Shown: positions 55,245 to 64,000 of the stretch, piece by piece | How the letters are laid out: every line of letters starts with the position of its first letter | How positions within the stretch are numbered: the stretch's first letter is position 1 | NCBI GenBank assembly: GCA_036186865.1 | Contig: AP025043.1 | Location: 30,947,996 to 31,011,995 of the forward strand | Source: Eustoma russellianum | Taxonomy: Eukaryota > Streptophyta > Magnoliopsida > Gentianales > Gentianaceae | DNA length: 64,000 bases | Direction: 5' to 3' | The notes under the pieces: generated by a model | Seen by the model: only the letters and a program-made list of their open reading frames with translations | What the model was told of the DNA's origin: nothing | Databases searched by the model: none | Program-made: the position numbers and the translations under genes

Positions 55245-58200
55245 TGTAGGATCTGCAAGGCACCACTAGAAGGGGGGTTGAATAGTGGGTGCGGAAAATG
55301 TTGTTTTTTTAAAATTAGTTTGAACCAAAAACCCAACTTCTGAAAACAGTTTCTTTTTTCAGGACCAGTTTTAAAACGTTTTTAAAACTAGGTTGTAGGT
55401 CTTTAAAAATTCTGACATTTGGAGAGAACTTAACCTCAGATGTTATGAGTGTCTCCTAAAAATTTCAGCTTTAAATTCAACCTCTAACCCCTTGAAAATT
55501 TGTTGGTGGTCAGATTGCACGAATCTGCCTGAAACGGTAGACTGATTTGAAAAATTTATTCCTATTTATACGTAACTCCAAATACTCTAAAATTTTAACC
55601 ACTAACACCTTATATGTTATATTTAAATAGGTTGAAACATTTTTGAAAAATGCTTTTGGAAAGTTAGTCAAATACGATCAAAGTCTCAACCTTTGCAAGC
55701 CTGAAAATTAGACTGCACTAGTCTCATAACGTTGGTCGTTTGATTGACTTATACTTGTCCAAAAGGATTGAAACTTGTGCCAAAAGAACCTTAACACGTG
55801 TGGCTATGTTTCCTGAAAGTTTCGTGATTTTTGAAATTAATTTACTATTTTTACGGACGTGATTAAAACAGTAAACAGTGCTAAAACAGAAAATCAGTGC
55901 TGAAAGTAAATGACACCAAGAATTTTATGCTGGTTCGGTTATCAACAACCTACTCCAGTCTTCGAGGAACACCTTCCTCGGTTCACACTAATCACACAAC
56001 TCAAAAACACCTTACCACAGGGTTGATGGTGTTACACACCAACTCTAACCCTTTACAAACCTTGTACAATGAATACAATACGCACGAACACCACCACCTT
56101 GCAAGATTGAAGATTGATCACACCTTGATCAATCTTTTACAAAGATAAAGAATGTGTGGTGGTCTAAGATAAGCCTATTCAATAATATGAATATAAGTAC
56201 AATAGGCATTTAGGAAGAAGAAAGAAAGAAAGCGTAGAAGAAGAGAGGCTTGGCGTTTTTGATCTCAAGATTGTAATGCTTGTTCTTGTCTTTTGTTTTT
56301 GCTCATCTTCTTTCCTTTTAAGCTTGAGTGGCCATCCCCTATGGTGCTATCCCCCTCTTGAAAATTATCTTCTAAGTCCTTGGGAGAATGTATGGCATCA
56401 TTGTGACATGATCTTGCTTATTTGGCATCTTCTCATTGGATGATCATTTAAGCTTTGTTTACTTGGCACTTCATGATAGGTTGAATGTTGTCATCATTTG
56501 ATGACTTGGAAAATCTGAATATTTCACTCAAGTACAAAAATAAATTAGAATAATTTCCATAATCCACAAGATTGTCACAGAAATTAAGCAAGATAAAATT
56601 CCTCTACACCAAGGTAAGAAATCGGCCATAAAGAGAATTTAGCATGCTAAAATTTCAGCATGTGATACATGGTGTTAAAGTTCAAAATACTTCCATTTTT
56701 CTTTGATTTTTATTTTTAAAATAAATCATCAATTGATAGAAAATATCCTTATCTAATTGGAAATGAAATTTTGGACACACACATAGCCATAAAAACTGTC
56801 AAGATGCATTCCACACATGCTGAAAAATTTCAGCATGTGTGATATATAAGATATCACACTTTATGGCTTTGAAACTTATTCAAATTACTTCCATTTCTTC
56901 TTCCAATTAACCACATAATTCAAGACACCAATTATATGAATTTTTACTCAAAAAATCGGCCAGCTATACTTTAACATGCTGAAATTTTCAGCATGTGTTT
57001 TAAATGAGACAAAGTTTGAAACCTTACCATTTGTAGCTTCTTTCTTTCAATCACCAACATTGTATGATTGATTCTTGACCAATCAATATACCAACAAGGC
57101 TTCACATATGCTCCATCTCAGCTGTAGGTGGCGTGTACAAGTGTATATGCATGTGCTGAATTTTATTTTCGCTAACTTTGTAAAATAGTGCACATTTAAT
57201 AATATACACATGTTATATTCCAATCAGCCCTTAATTTAATTTTCTAGAACACTTTAAGATGTATTACTTATGTATAAAGTGTCTAGATACGTGTCATATG
57301 ATGTGCCAAAAATGTTCCATGTGTTGTGTACGTAGAAAACCGAATTTTCGATATTTATCGATTACTCGATTTTTCTCTAATTAAATTCCAACTTTTGCAC
57401 ATGTTATATATATATTATGTTACACATAATATGTATAATATAAACTTTAATTCTCAGCACTTGGCTGGTCTAAAGTGGTGCCATTACATGTGACAAAATT
57501 AAAATTGGAATCTCCACAATTTGGCCTTAATGTGGGGTGATTTGTGTGTGCCAACATGGAATGATTTTATGGATGAAGACATCACCATTAGCACAAAATT
57601 TTTATTGATTTTTAAGGTGTAGGGGCTGGCCATCTATTTATAGCAAGTACGTGACACGTTGACGAAGTTTCGGTATTCGCCCGATACGACAATTTTCGGT
57701 TTAAAACTTTTTAACGTGTCGTATTTAATTTGTCATCACCATGACTTATATCATATGATATAAGATCTGAATATACTCATAAATATGAGTTAAGTATGAT
57801 GGTGTGGCGTTAACATACGTACGTAAAATATATAACGTGTCGGTAGTACGTTGGAATACATGTGTAAGTGCCTTTTTTCAAAAAATCTGAAAATATATGT
57901 ATTTATATGTGTGTATGCGTGTATATTAAATGAGAAGAGGAGGAGAAGACTTTCCTTCCTTAGTCTTGTTGCCTTTGTGCCTTTTCCAAATGTAGCTTCC
58001 TTTAATGAACTACTCAGTTTGATTGACTAAGCACTTCACTTAATGAACTAGTTTAGTTCATTAATGGCGGCACTTGAAAATAGTATAAAACACAACAAAT
58101 GTTTGCCATTTGATGTAAGCTTTAATGCTTCATGGCTCGTTAGTACGACAACATTATATATGAACTATATAAGGCAAGTTTTACGCAATATGTCATGCAC

Positions 58201-58286
58201 GTTTATGTCATGCACGTTTTTATGCAATATGTCATGCACGTTTAAATCATGTATTTTGAAATCACTCAAACCCCTTTATCTCTACA
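55245..58286 (-). repeat. Cop-E 3' LTR (3,042 bp)
   Basis: TGTAGGATCTGC to TATCTCTACA in plus orientation, bounded by ATAGT on the left and a polypurine tract on the right. Palindromes at about 56650, 56815, 56975 and 57745-57764. Confidence 0.93.
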
Positions 58287-58465
58287 ATCTCCCCCCTTTT
58301 GATGATTTTCAAAATAACCTACTTTCATGATTTAAATCCTATCGCTCCCCCTTCAATCATGCATAAATTCAAAATTTGAATTTCAAAATTCCAAGTCGCT
58401 CCCCCTTAATTTATGCAATTAGTATCTCTCTCCCCCTTAAATCATGCTTTTTCTCCACCTTTATT
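58287..58465 (-). other. Cop-E purine-tract array including the polypurine tract
   Basis: Pyrimidine runs on the plus strand at 58291, 58345, 58399, 58429 and 58452 are purine tracts in element sense; the one at 58291 abuts the LTR. The first three are spaced exactly 54 bp. Confidence 0.8.
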
Positions 58466-59545
58466 TTGGAAAGTCAATCAAAATATGCCTGTAAATATGG
58501 AAAGAGCATAAAAAATCATGTATTTTAAATAATCTCAAACGTGCGTTCGTAAGGGTTATTTATTCAACCCTTTGAAAATGTCCCTTTTGGTACCCAAATT
58601 TGGGTAACCCTTCTAGGTCTTCCAAAAGGTGAGAAAGGTGATGAAGGCACAACATAATATACTTTAGGTACAGATGCGTTTGGCATTTGGCCAAGAATCC
58701 CATCATGCGTATAGTGTGGTTTTCATTTCTGATATGTATTTCTGTTTACATGCACGGGGCGTGATCTAGACACATTTGTATGATATGAATGTCGCACGTG
58801 CATCGGTGGCTTTCTATATGGCACATGATTACTCTTTGTATGATAAGAAGCACGATGAGATGAGATGAGTGGTGTTCTAGTCTTCTTCTCATATTGATAC
58901 GGCACATAATTATACTTCGTATAATATGAATAAGAGATATGACAAGATGTGGGGAGAGGGGGTTTTTGCGTTATTTTAGGCGCTACGTATGCCTTTGATG
59001 TGTCTACATTCTTAGACAAAACAAACTTGGGTGGTTTAGATGATGCTTCGTTTGTCTCACTGTATCCTAATCCAGTTTTATCACTGTCATGTTTTTGTGA
59101 TAAAATAATGCGATCTAGCATGTTAGATCCCGTATCAAATTGTTTCATCATTTTCTCTAAATCCGTATTCCTTGATTTCAAGTTCAAAATCTCGGATTTT
59201 ATTTCAGTGTTCTCGGATATCAATGATGAAATTTCCGACCTTAATGAATTTATGATGCAAGACTACTCTTCTTTTGAATCGTTTAATTGAGACACAAGAT
59301 TTGTGTTAGAAGATTCTAACAATTTCTTGTCTTCAATTAACCGTTTCTTTTGTTTTGCAAGAGTTCTAGAAAACTTATGTAATTTAAGATATTCAACATA
59401 TAAATCATCATAAGATAGTTCAGAATCCGGGTCAGAATCAGAATTTACCTCATTTTTCAAATAGTGGAGGCATTTGGCTTGACATATCTTTTTCCTCTGT
59501 TTCGTGGGTAGTGGTTGCCATCTCACACAGATCGTTGGATCTTCT
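58466..59545 (-). pseudogene. Cop-E coiled-coil ORF (Gag tail without Gag core)
   Basis: Close to the primer site a start codon at about 59520 opens MATTTHETEEKDMSSQMPPL, one or two frameshifts before the longer frame. That frame reads SDSDPDSELSYDDLYVEYLKL, then KQKKRLIEDKKLLESSNTNL. A TAG near 59263 is followed by ISENTEIKSEILNLKSRNTD and LGYSETNEASSKPPK, then a tyrosine- and histidine-rich tail (RASYHTKSNHVPY) to 58723. Heptad-like leucines over about 80 residues suggest a coiled coil. The closest relatives in the window are the Cop-1 linker and the tail of Cop-A Gag. Below 58723 a decayed linker contains the copia motif VPKGTFSKGLNK in broken form. Role unknown; perhaps interaction with helper Gag. 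Confidence 0.75.
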
Positions 59546-59561
59546 TGATGTGAGTGTTCCT

Positions 59562-59575
59562 GCTCTCTGATACCA
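59562..59575 (-). other. Cop-E primer binding site
   Basis: Minus strand TGGTATCAGAGAGC, 2 nt inside the 5' LTR. Intact initiator-tRNA complement for 11 nt. Confidence 0.9.
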
Positions 59576-59577
59576 AT

Positions 59578-62500
59578 TGTAGGATCTGCAAGGCATCACT
59601 AGAAGGGGGGTTGAATAGTTGGTGCGGAAAATGTGGTTTTTTTAAAATTAGTTTGAACCAAAAACCCAACTTCTGAAAACAGTTTCTGTTTTCAGGACCA
59701 GTTTTAAAACGTTTTTAAAACTAGGTTTTAGGTCTTTAAAAATTTTGAAATCTGGAGAGAACTTAGCCTCAGATGTTGTGAGTGTCTCCTAAAAATTTCA
59801 GATTTAAATTCAACCTCAAACCCCTTGAAAATTTGTTGGTGGTCAGATTGCGCGAATCTGCCAGAAACGGTAGACTGATTTGAAAAATTTATTCCTATTT
59901 ATACATAACTCCAAATGCTCTGAAATGTTAACCACTAACCCCTTATATGTTATATTTAAATGGGTTGAAACAGTTTTAAAAAATGCTTTTAGGAAGTTAG
60001 TCAAATACGATCAAAGTCTCAACCTTTGCAAGCCTGAAAATCAGACTGCACTAGTCTCAGAACTTTGGACGTTTGATTGACTTATACTTATCCAAAAGAA
60101 CCTTAACACGTGTGGCTATGTTTCCTGAAAGTTTCGTTATTTTTGAAATTCGTTTACTATTTTTACGGACGTGATTAAAAACAGTAAACAGTGCTAAAAC
60201 AGAAAATCAGTGCTGAAAGTAAATGACACCAAGAATTTTATACTGGTTCGGTTATCAACAACCTACTCCAGTCTTCGAGGAACACCTTCCTCGGTTCACA
60301 CTAATCACAAAACTCAAAAACACCTTACCACAGGGTTGATGGAGTTACACACCAACTCCAACCCTTTACAAACCTTGTACAATGAAAACAATACGCACGA
60401 ACACCACCACCTTGCAAGATTGAAGATTGATCACACCTTGATCAATCTTTTACAAAGATAAAGAATGTGTGATGGTCTAAGATAAGCTTATTCAAGAATA
60501 TGAATATAAGTACAATAGGCTTTTAGGAAGAAGAAATAAAGAAAGCGTAGAAGAAGAGAGGCTTGGCGTTTTTGATCTCAAGATTGTAATGCTAGTTCTT
60601 GTCTTTTGTTTTTGCTCATCTTCTTTACTTTTAAGCTTGAGTGGCCGTCCCCTATGGTGCTATCTCCCTCTTGAAAAATATCTTATAAGTCCTTGGGAGA
60701 ATGTATGGCATCATTGTGACATGATCTTGTTTACTTGGCATCTTCTCATTGGATGATCATTTAAGCTTTGCTTACTTGGAACTTCATGAATGTTGTCATC
60801 ATTTGATGACTTGGAAAATCTGAATATTTCACTCAAAACATGTGCCAAAATCAACATAGAATAATTTCCATAATCCACAAGATTGTCACATCAATTAAGC
60901 AAGACAAAATTCCTCCATACCAAGGTAAGAAATTGGCCATAAAGAGAATTTAGCATGCTGAAATTTCAGCATATGATACATGGTGTTAAAGTTCAAAATA
61001 TTTCCATTTTTCTTTGATTTTTCTTTTTAAAATAAATCATCAATTGATAGCAAATATCCTTATCAAATTGGAAATGAAATTTTGGACACCCACATAGCCA
61101 TAAAAACGGTCAAGATGCATTCCACACATGATGAAAAATTTCAGCATGTGTGATATATAAGATATCACACTTTATGGCTTTGAAACTTATTCAAATTACT
61201 TCCATTTCTTCTTCCAATTAACCACATAATTCGAGACACCATTTATATGCATCTTTACTCAAAAAATCGGCCAGCTATACTTTAACATGCTGAAATTTTC
61301 AGCATGTGTTTTAAATGAGACAAAGTTTGAAACCTTACCATTTGTAGTTTCTTTCTTTAAATCACCAATATTGAATGATTGATTCTTGACCAATAAATAG
61401 GCCAACAAGGCTTCACATATGCTCCATCTCGGCTGTAGGTGGCGTGTACAAGTGTATATGCATGTGCTGAATTTTATTTTTGCTAACTTTGTAAAATAGT
61501 GCACATTTAATAATATACACATGTTATATTCCAATCAGCTCTTAATTTAATTTTCTAGAACACTTTAAGATGTATGACATATGTAGAAAGTGTCTAGATA
61601 CGTGTCATATGATGTGCCAAAAATGTTCCATGTGTTGTGTACGTAGAAAACCGAATTTTCGATATTTATCGATTATCCGATTTTCTCTAATTAAATTCCA
61701 ACTTTTGCACATGTTATATATATTATGTTACACATAATATATATATAATATAAACTTTAATTCTCAGCTCTTGGCTGGTCTAAAGTGGCGCCATTACATG
61801 TGACAAAATTAAAATTGGAATCTCCACAATTTGGCCTTAATGTGGGGTGATTTGTGTGTGCCAACATGGAATGATTTTATGGCTGAAGACATCACCATTA
61901 GCACAAAATTTTTATTGATTTTTAAGGTGTAGGGGCTGGCCATCCATTTATGGGAAGTACGTGACACGTTGGCGAAGTTTCGGTATTCGCCCGATACGAC
62001 GATTTTCGGTTTAAAACCTTTTAACGTGTCGTATTTAATTTGTCATCACCATGACTTATATCATATGATATAAGATCTGAATATACTCATAAATATGAGT
62101 TAAGTATGATGGTGTGATGTTAACGTACGTACGTAAAATATATAACGTGTCGGTAGTACGTTGGAATACATGTGTAAGTGCCTTTTTTCAAAAAAATCTG
62201 AAAATATATGTATTTATATGTGTATATGCGTGTATATTAAATGAGGAGAGGAGGAGACGACTTTCCTTCCTTAGCCTTGTTGCCTTTGTGCCTTTTCCAA
62301 ATGTAGCTTCCTTTAATGAACTACTTAGTTTAATTAACTAAGCACTTCACTTAATGAACTAGTTTAGTTCATTAATGGTGGCACCTGAAAATAGTATAAA
62401 CACAACAAATGTTTGCCATTTGATGTAAGCTTTAACGCTTCATGACTCGTTAATACGGAAACATTATATAGGAACTATATAAGGCAAGTTTTACGCAATA

Positions 62501-62581
62501 TGTCATGCACGTTTTTATGCAATATGTCATGCACGTTTAAATCATGTATTTTGAAATCACTCAAACCCCTTTATCTCTACA
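59578..62581 (-). repeat. Cop-E 5' LTR (3,004 bp)
   Basis: TGTAGGATCTGC to TATCTCTACA, followed by ATAGT. Carries the same palindromes as the 3' LTR, for example 62055-62074. Confidence 0.93.
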
Positions 62582-62586
62582 ATAGT

Positions 62587-62847
62587 TGGGTTTTCCACTT
62601 AGGTGTCTGGTACAGCTGACGTGTGATAACAAAGTTGCGGTTAGTATTTTAGAGAATCCCGTACAACATGACCAAACTAAACATGTTGAAGTAGACAGAC
62701 ACTTCATTAAGGAAAAACTTGAGGGTGCATCGTTGAGATTCCGTTCGTACAGTCAGAAGATCTGCTTGCTGACATACTTAATAAAGCAGTGGCTGAAATG
62801 CTAGGCAAGTTGAACATTGAAGACCCAACGTTCAGCTTGAGGGGGAG
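62587..62847 (+). pseudogene. Cop-D RNase H C-terminal part and polypurine tract
   Basis: Continues after Cop-E with LGFPLRCLVQLTCDNKVAV (the CDNK aspartate), ENPVQHDQTKHVEVDRHFIKE and, after a frameshift, QICLLTYLIK, the decayed end of RNase H. Its stop is followed by LTR-proximal sequence and the polypurine tract GAGGGGGAG at 62839-62847. This part is the best-preserved copia RNase H tail in the window. Confidence 0.88.
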
Positions 62848-63048
62848 TGTTAGAAAGAATCAAATCATAAAGAATCAATTCAAAGATGTAATCATATCCT
62901 AACGACTTATGTACAGAATCGTATCGTATCATATCATATTATTATGTATTTATTGTAATTAAATATATACCGTTGATAGTGTATAGACTAGACTATAAAT
63001 AGGACATGTATACTACCCTACAAATCAATGAAATACGACTTTTCTACA
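62848..63048 (+). repeat. Cop-D 3' LTR (201 bp)
   Basis: TGTTAGAAAGAATC to TTTTCTACA, homologous to 53367-53555 and preceded by the polypurine tract. Confidence 0.88.
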
Positions 63049-63106
63049 AAGAGTAATTACTCTTTCACCCTTGCAATTAGAATTTATTTTTCTCTATCTT
63101 TATAAA
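63049..63106. other. flanking DNA between Cop-D and the last LTR
   Basis: Starts with the AAGAG target copy. Fifty-eight bases with no recognisable feature; this is one of the very few short stretches not assigned to an element. Confidence 0.5.
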
Positions 63107-64000
63107 TGTAGCGACCCGTCCCGAGCCCTAGTACTCGAAACGACTCATCCACCGTATCTCACTAGGAAGAATACAAGGCGTCGATACAATTCAATTACAC
63201 GCCCTCAAAGTAATGCAAATCGATGTTAGCGGAAGTTATAACTCAAAATCCTCGATAAATTAATCATCATCATTAATACAATGTCTAAGAATTGTTAAAT
63301 CGATACAATGGTCAAATGTAATAAACACTAATCTCCAAAGTACATAAACTTCGAATATCGAAATAAATGTCTCAACTAAATCCTCGAAAGTCTCGTTCGA
63401 ATATCCTCAGTCTCGAAATGTCCAGTCCTAATCTTCCACGGTATACTAACTTCTTCACCTGTCTATCTGCAAAACTGATTGATAGACGGGGGTGAGCGAC
63501 ATACATCCCTCAGCAAGTAGCCCGACTATATTTACTACGAGATCATACGAGAAGCAAGGGTAAATAACATAATTAAATAACGATAAAGAAAATAACATGC
63601 TTCTCTTTGCAAATAATATTTACCTTTCTGTCCTCCCTGTACAAGCAAGCAAGTAAAGCACAAGCAACGCAGTCATCGTACACATAAGTCAGTGCAATCA
63701 AAAACCATGCTGCCACCTTTCAAAATCATGAATGCAATGACTCGCTAACCACTATCCATTATTAATTTCAATTTCATATATCCTTTTCCATTTCTTGTAT
63801 TTCAATTTCCGTTCCTCGTATCATAGCCGATTACCCCTTACGGCATCCCTATCGATATCCTTTTCTATTTTCATCTTATTTCCATTTTTTGATATCATAG
63901 GCGGTTATCCCTTACGGTATCCCTATCGATATCCATCTCTGATATCCATATGTGATTACTTTGTGGCACTAATATGCGATATACATTATTATTAATGCAA
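63107..64000 (-). repeat. gypsy-type LTR, continuing beyond the window
   Basis: Begins TGTAGCGACCCGTCCC and shares with gypsy-1 and gypsy-2 the blocks AAGGCGTCGATAC and GTGAGCGACATACATCC...CAGCAAGTA in the same order. No primer site lies to its left, so it is a 3' LTR of a minus-strand element or a solo LTR. ATAAA at 63102-63106 would be its target copy. Confidence 0.75.
63822..63975. repeat. tandem repeat of about 69 bp in the last LTR
   Basis: Copies start at 63822 and 63891 with TATCATAG and continue CCCTTACGG and ATCCCTATCGATATCC; a third, degenerate copy follows (GATATCCATATGTGATTAC). Confidence 0.7.

Larger units (their letters stand above)
55245..62581 (-). mobile_element. Cop-E: non-autonomous long-LTR copia element
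   Basis: Two 3 kb LTRs, closely similar by eye (about 3 differences in the first 82 bp), flank a 1,291-bp internal region with primer site, a coiled-coil ORF and polypurine tracts. Protease, integrase and RT are absent and so is the Gag core. LTRs make up more than 80 percent of its length. Perfect ATAGT duplications show true integration. It must rely on proteins of relatives. Confidence 0.93.
53367..63048 (+). mobile_element. Cop-D: short-LTR Ty1/copia element interrupted by Cop-E
   Basis: Plus-strand element with LTRs of 189 and 201 bp, a degenerate primer site, a gag start joined to the integrase-RT linker, RT and RNase H, a polypurine tract and 3' LTR. Cop-E sits in RNase H at 55245-62581. 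Protease and integrase are missing. Its LTR type and RT sequence differ from the long-LTR copia elements nearby, so it is a separate lineage. Confidence 0.88.

Overview
This window is repeat-dense plant nuclear DNA. I recognise no host protein gene, rRNA or tRNA. Nearly every base belongs to an LTR retrotransposon or a LINE, most of them broken and many inserted into one another. Plant origin is shown by tRNA-iMet-type primer sites (TGGTATCAGAG), chromodomain Ty3/gypsy elements with 3.5-3.8 kb LTRs, Ty1/copia elements with a coiled-coil linker after Gag, and DUF4283/zinc-knuckle LINEs whose ORF2 ends in an RNase H. The species cannot be told from the sequence.

Left part, 1-26061. A young minus-strand Ty3/gypsy element (gypsy-1, 1-9407, 3' LTR cut by the window edge) sits in the reverse transcriptase of a second one (gypsy-2, 9408-15624). 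Gypsy-2 interrupts LINE-1 (15625-16862), a LINE with an inverted 5' segment. LINE-1 abuts an internally deleted plus-strand element (gypsy-3, about 16863-20290). A nearly complete minus-strand LINE (LINE-2, about 20291-26061) follows.

Middle, 26062-51949. One minus-strand copia element (Cop-1) is spread over 26 kb. Cop-A (28417-41964) splits its integrase and is flanked by the target duplication GTCCT. Cop-A has an internal inversion and carries a solo LTR (35549-38287, duplication AAAGG). The Cop-1 5' LTR is split by Cop-G (44805-50805, duplication TAAGA), an element with almost no internal region.

Right part, 51950-64000. A gypsy LTR fragment and a copia RT relic precede Cop-D (53367-63048), a short-LTR plus-strand copia. 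Cop-D is interrupted by Cop-E (55245-62581, duplication ATAGT), a non-autonomous element with 3 kb LTRs. The window ends in another gypsy-type LTR (63107 onward).

The most interesting signals are: (i) a GT-AG intron-like segment between gag and protease in both gypsy-1 and gypsy-2, a multiple of three long and holding in-frame stops, so splicing could switch Gag to Gag-Pol; (ii) a second intron-like segment inside gypsy-1 RT; (iii) an array of small hairpins with covarying stems in both gypsy LTRs; (iv) two copia elements lacking the Gag core in the same way but keeping its coiled coil; (v) LINE-1 with the layout expected of twin priming; (vi) Cop-A with an inversion running from its LTR into its integrase. 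All coordinates and motifs were read by eye; no searches or alignments were run.
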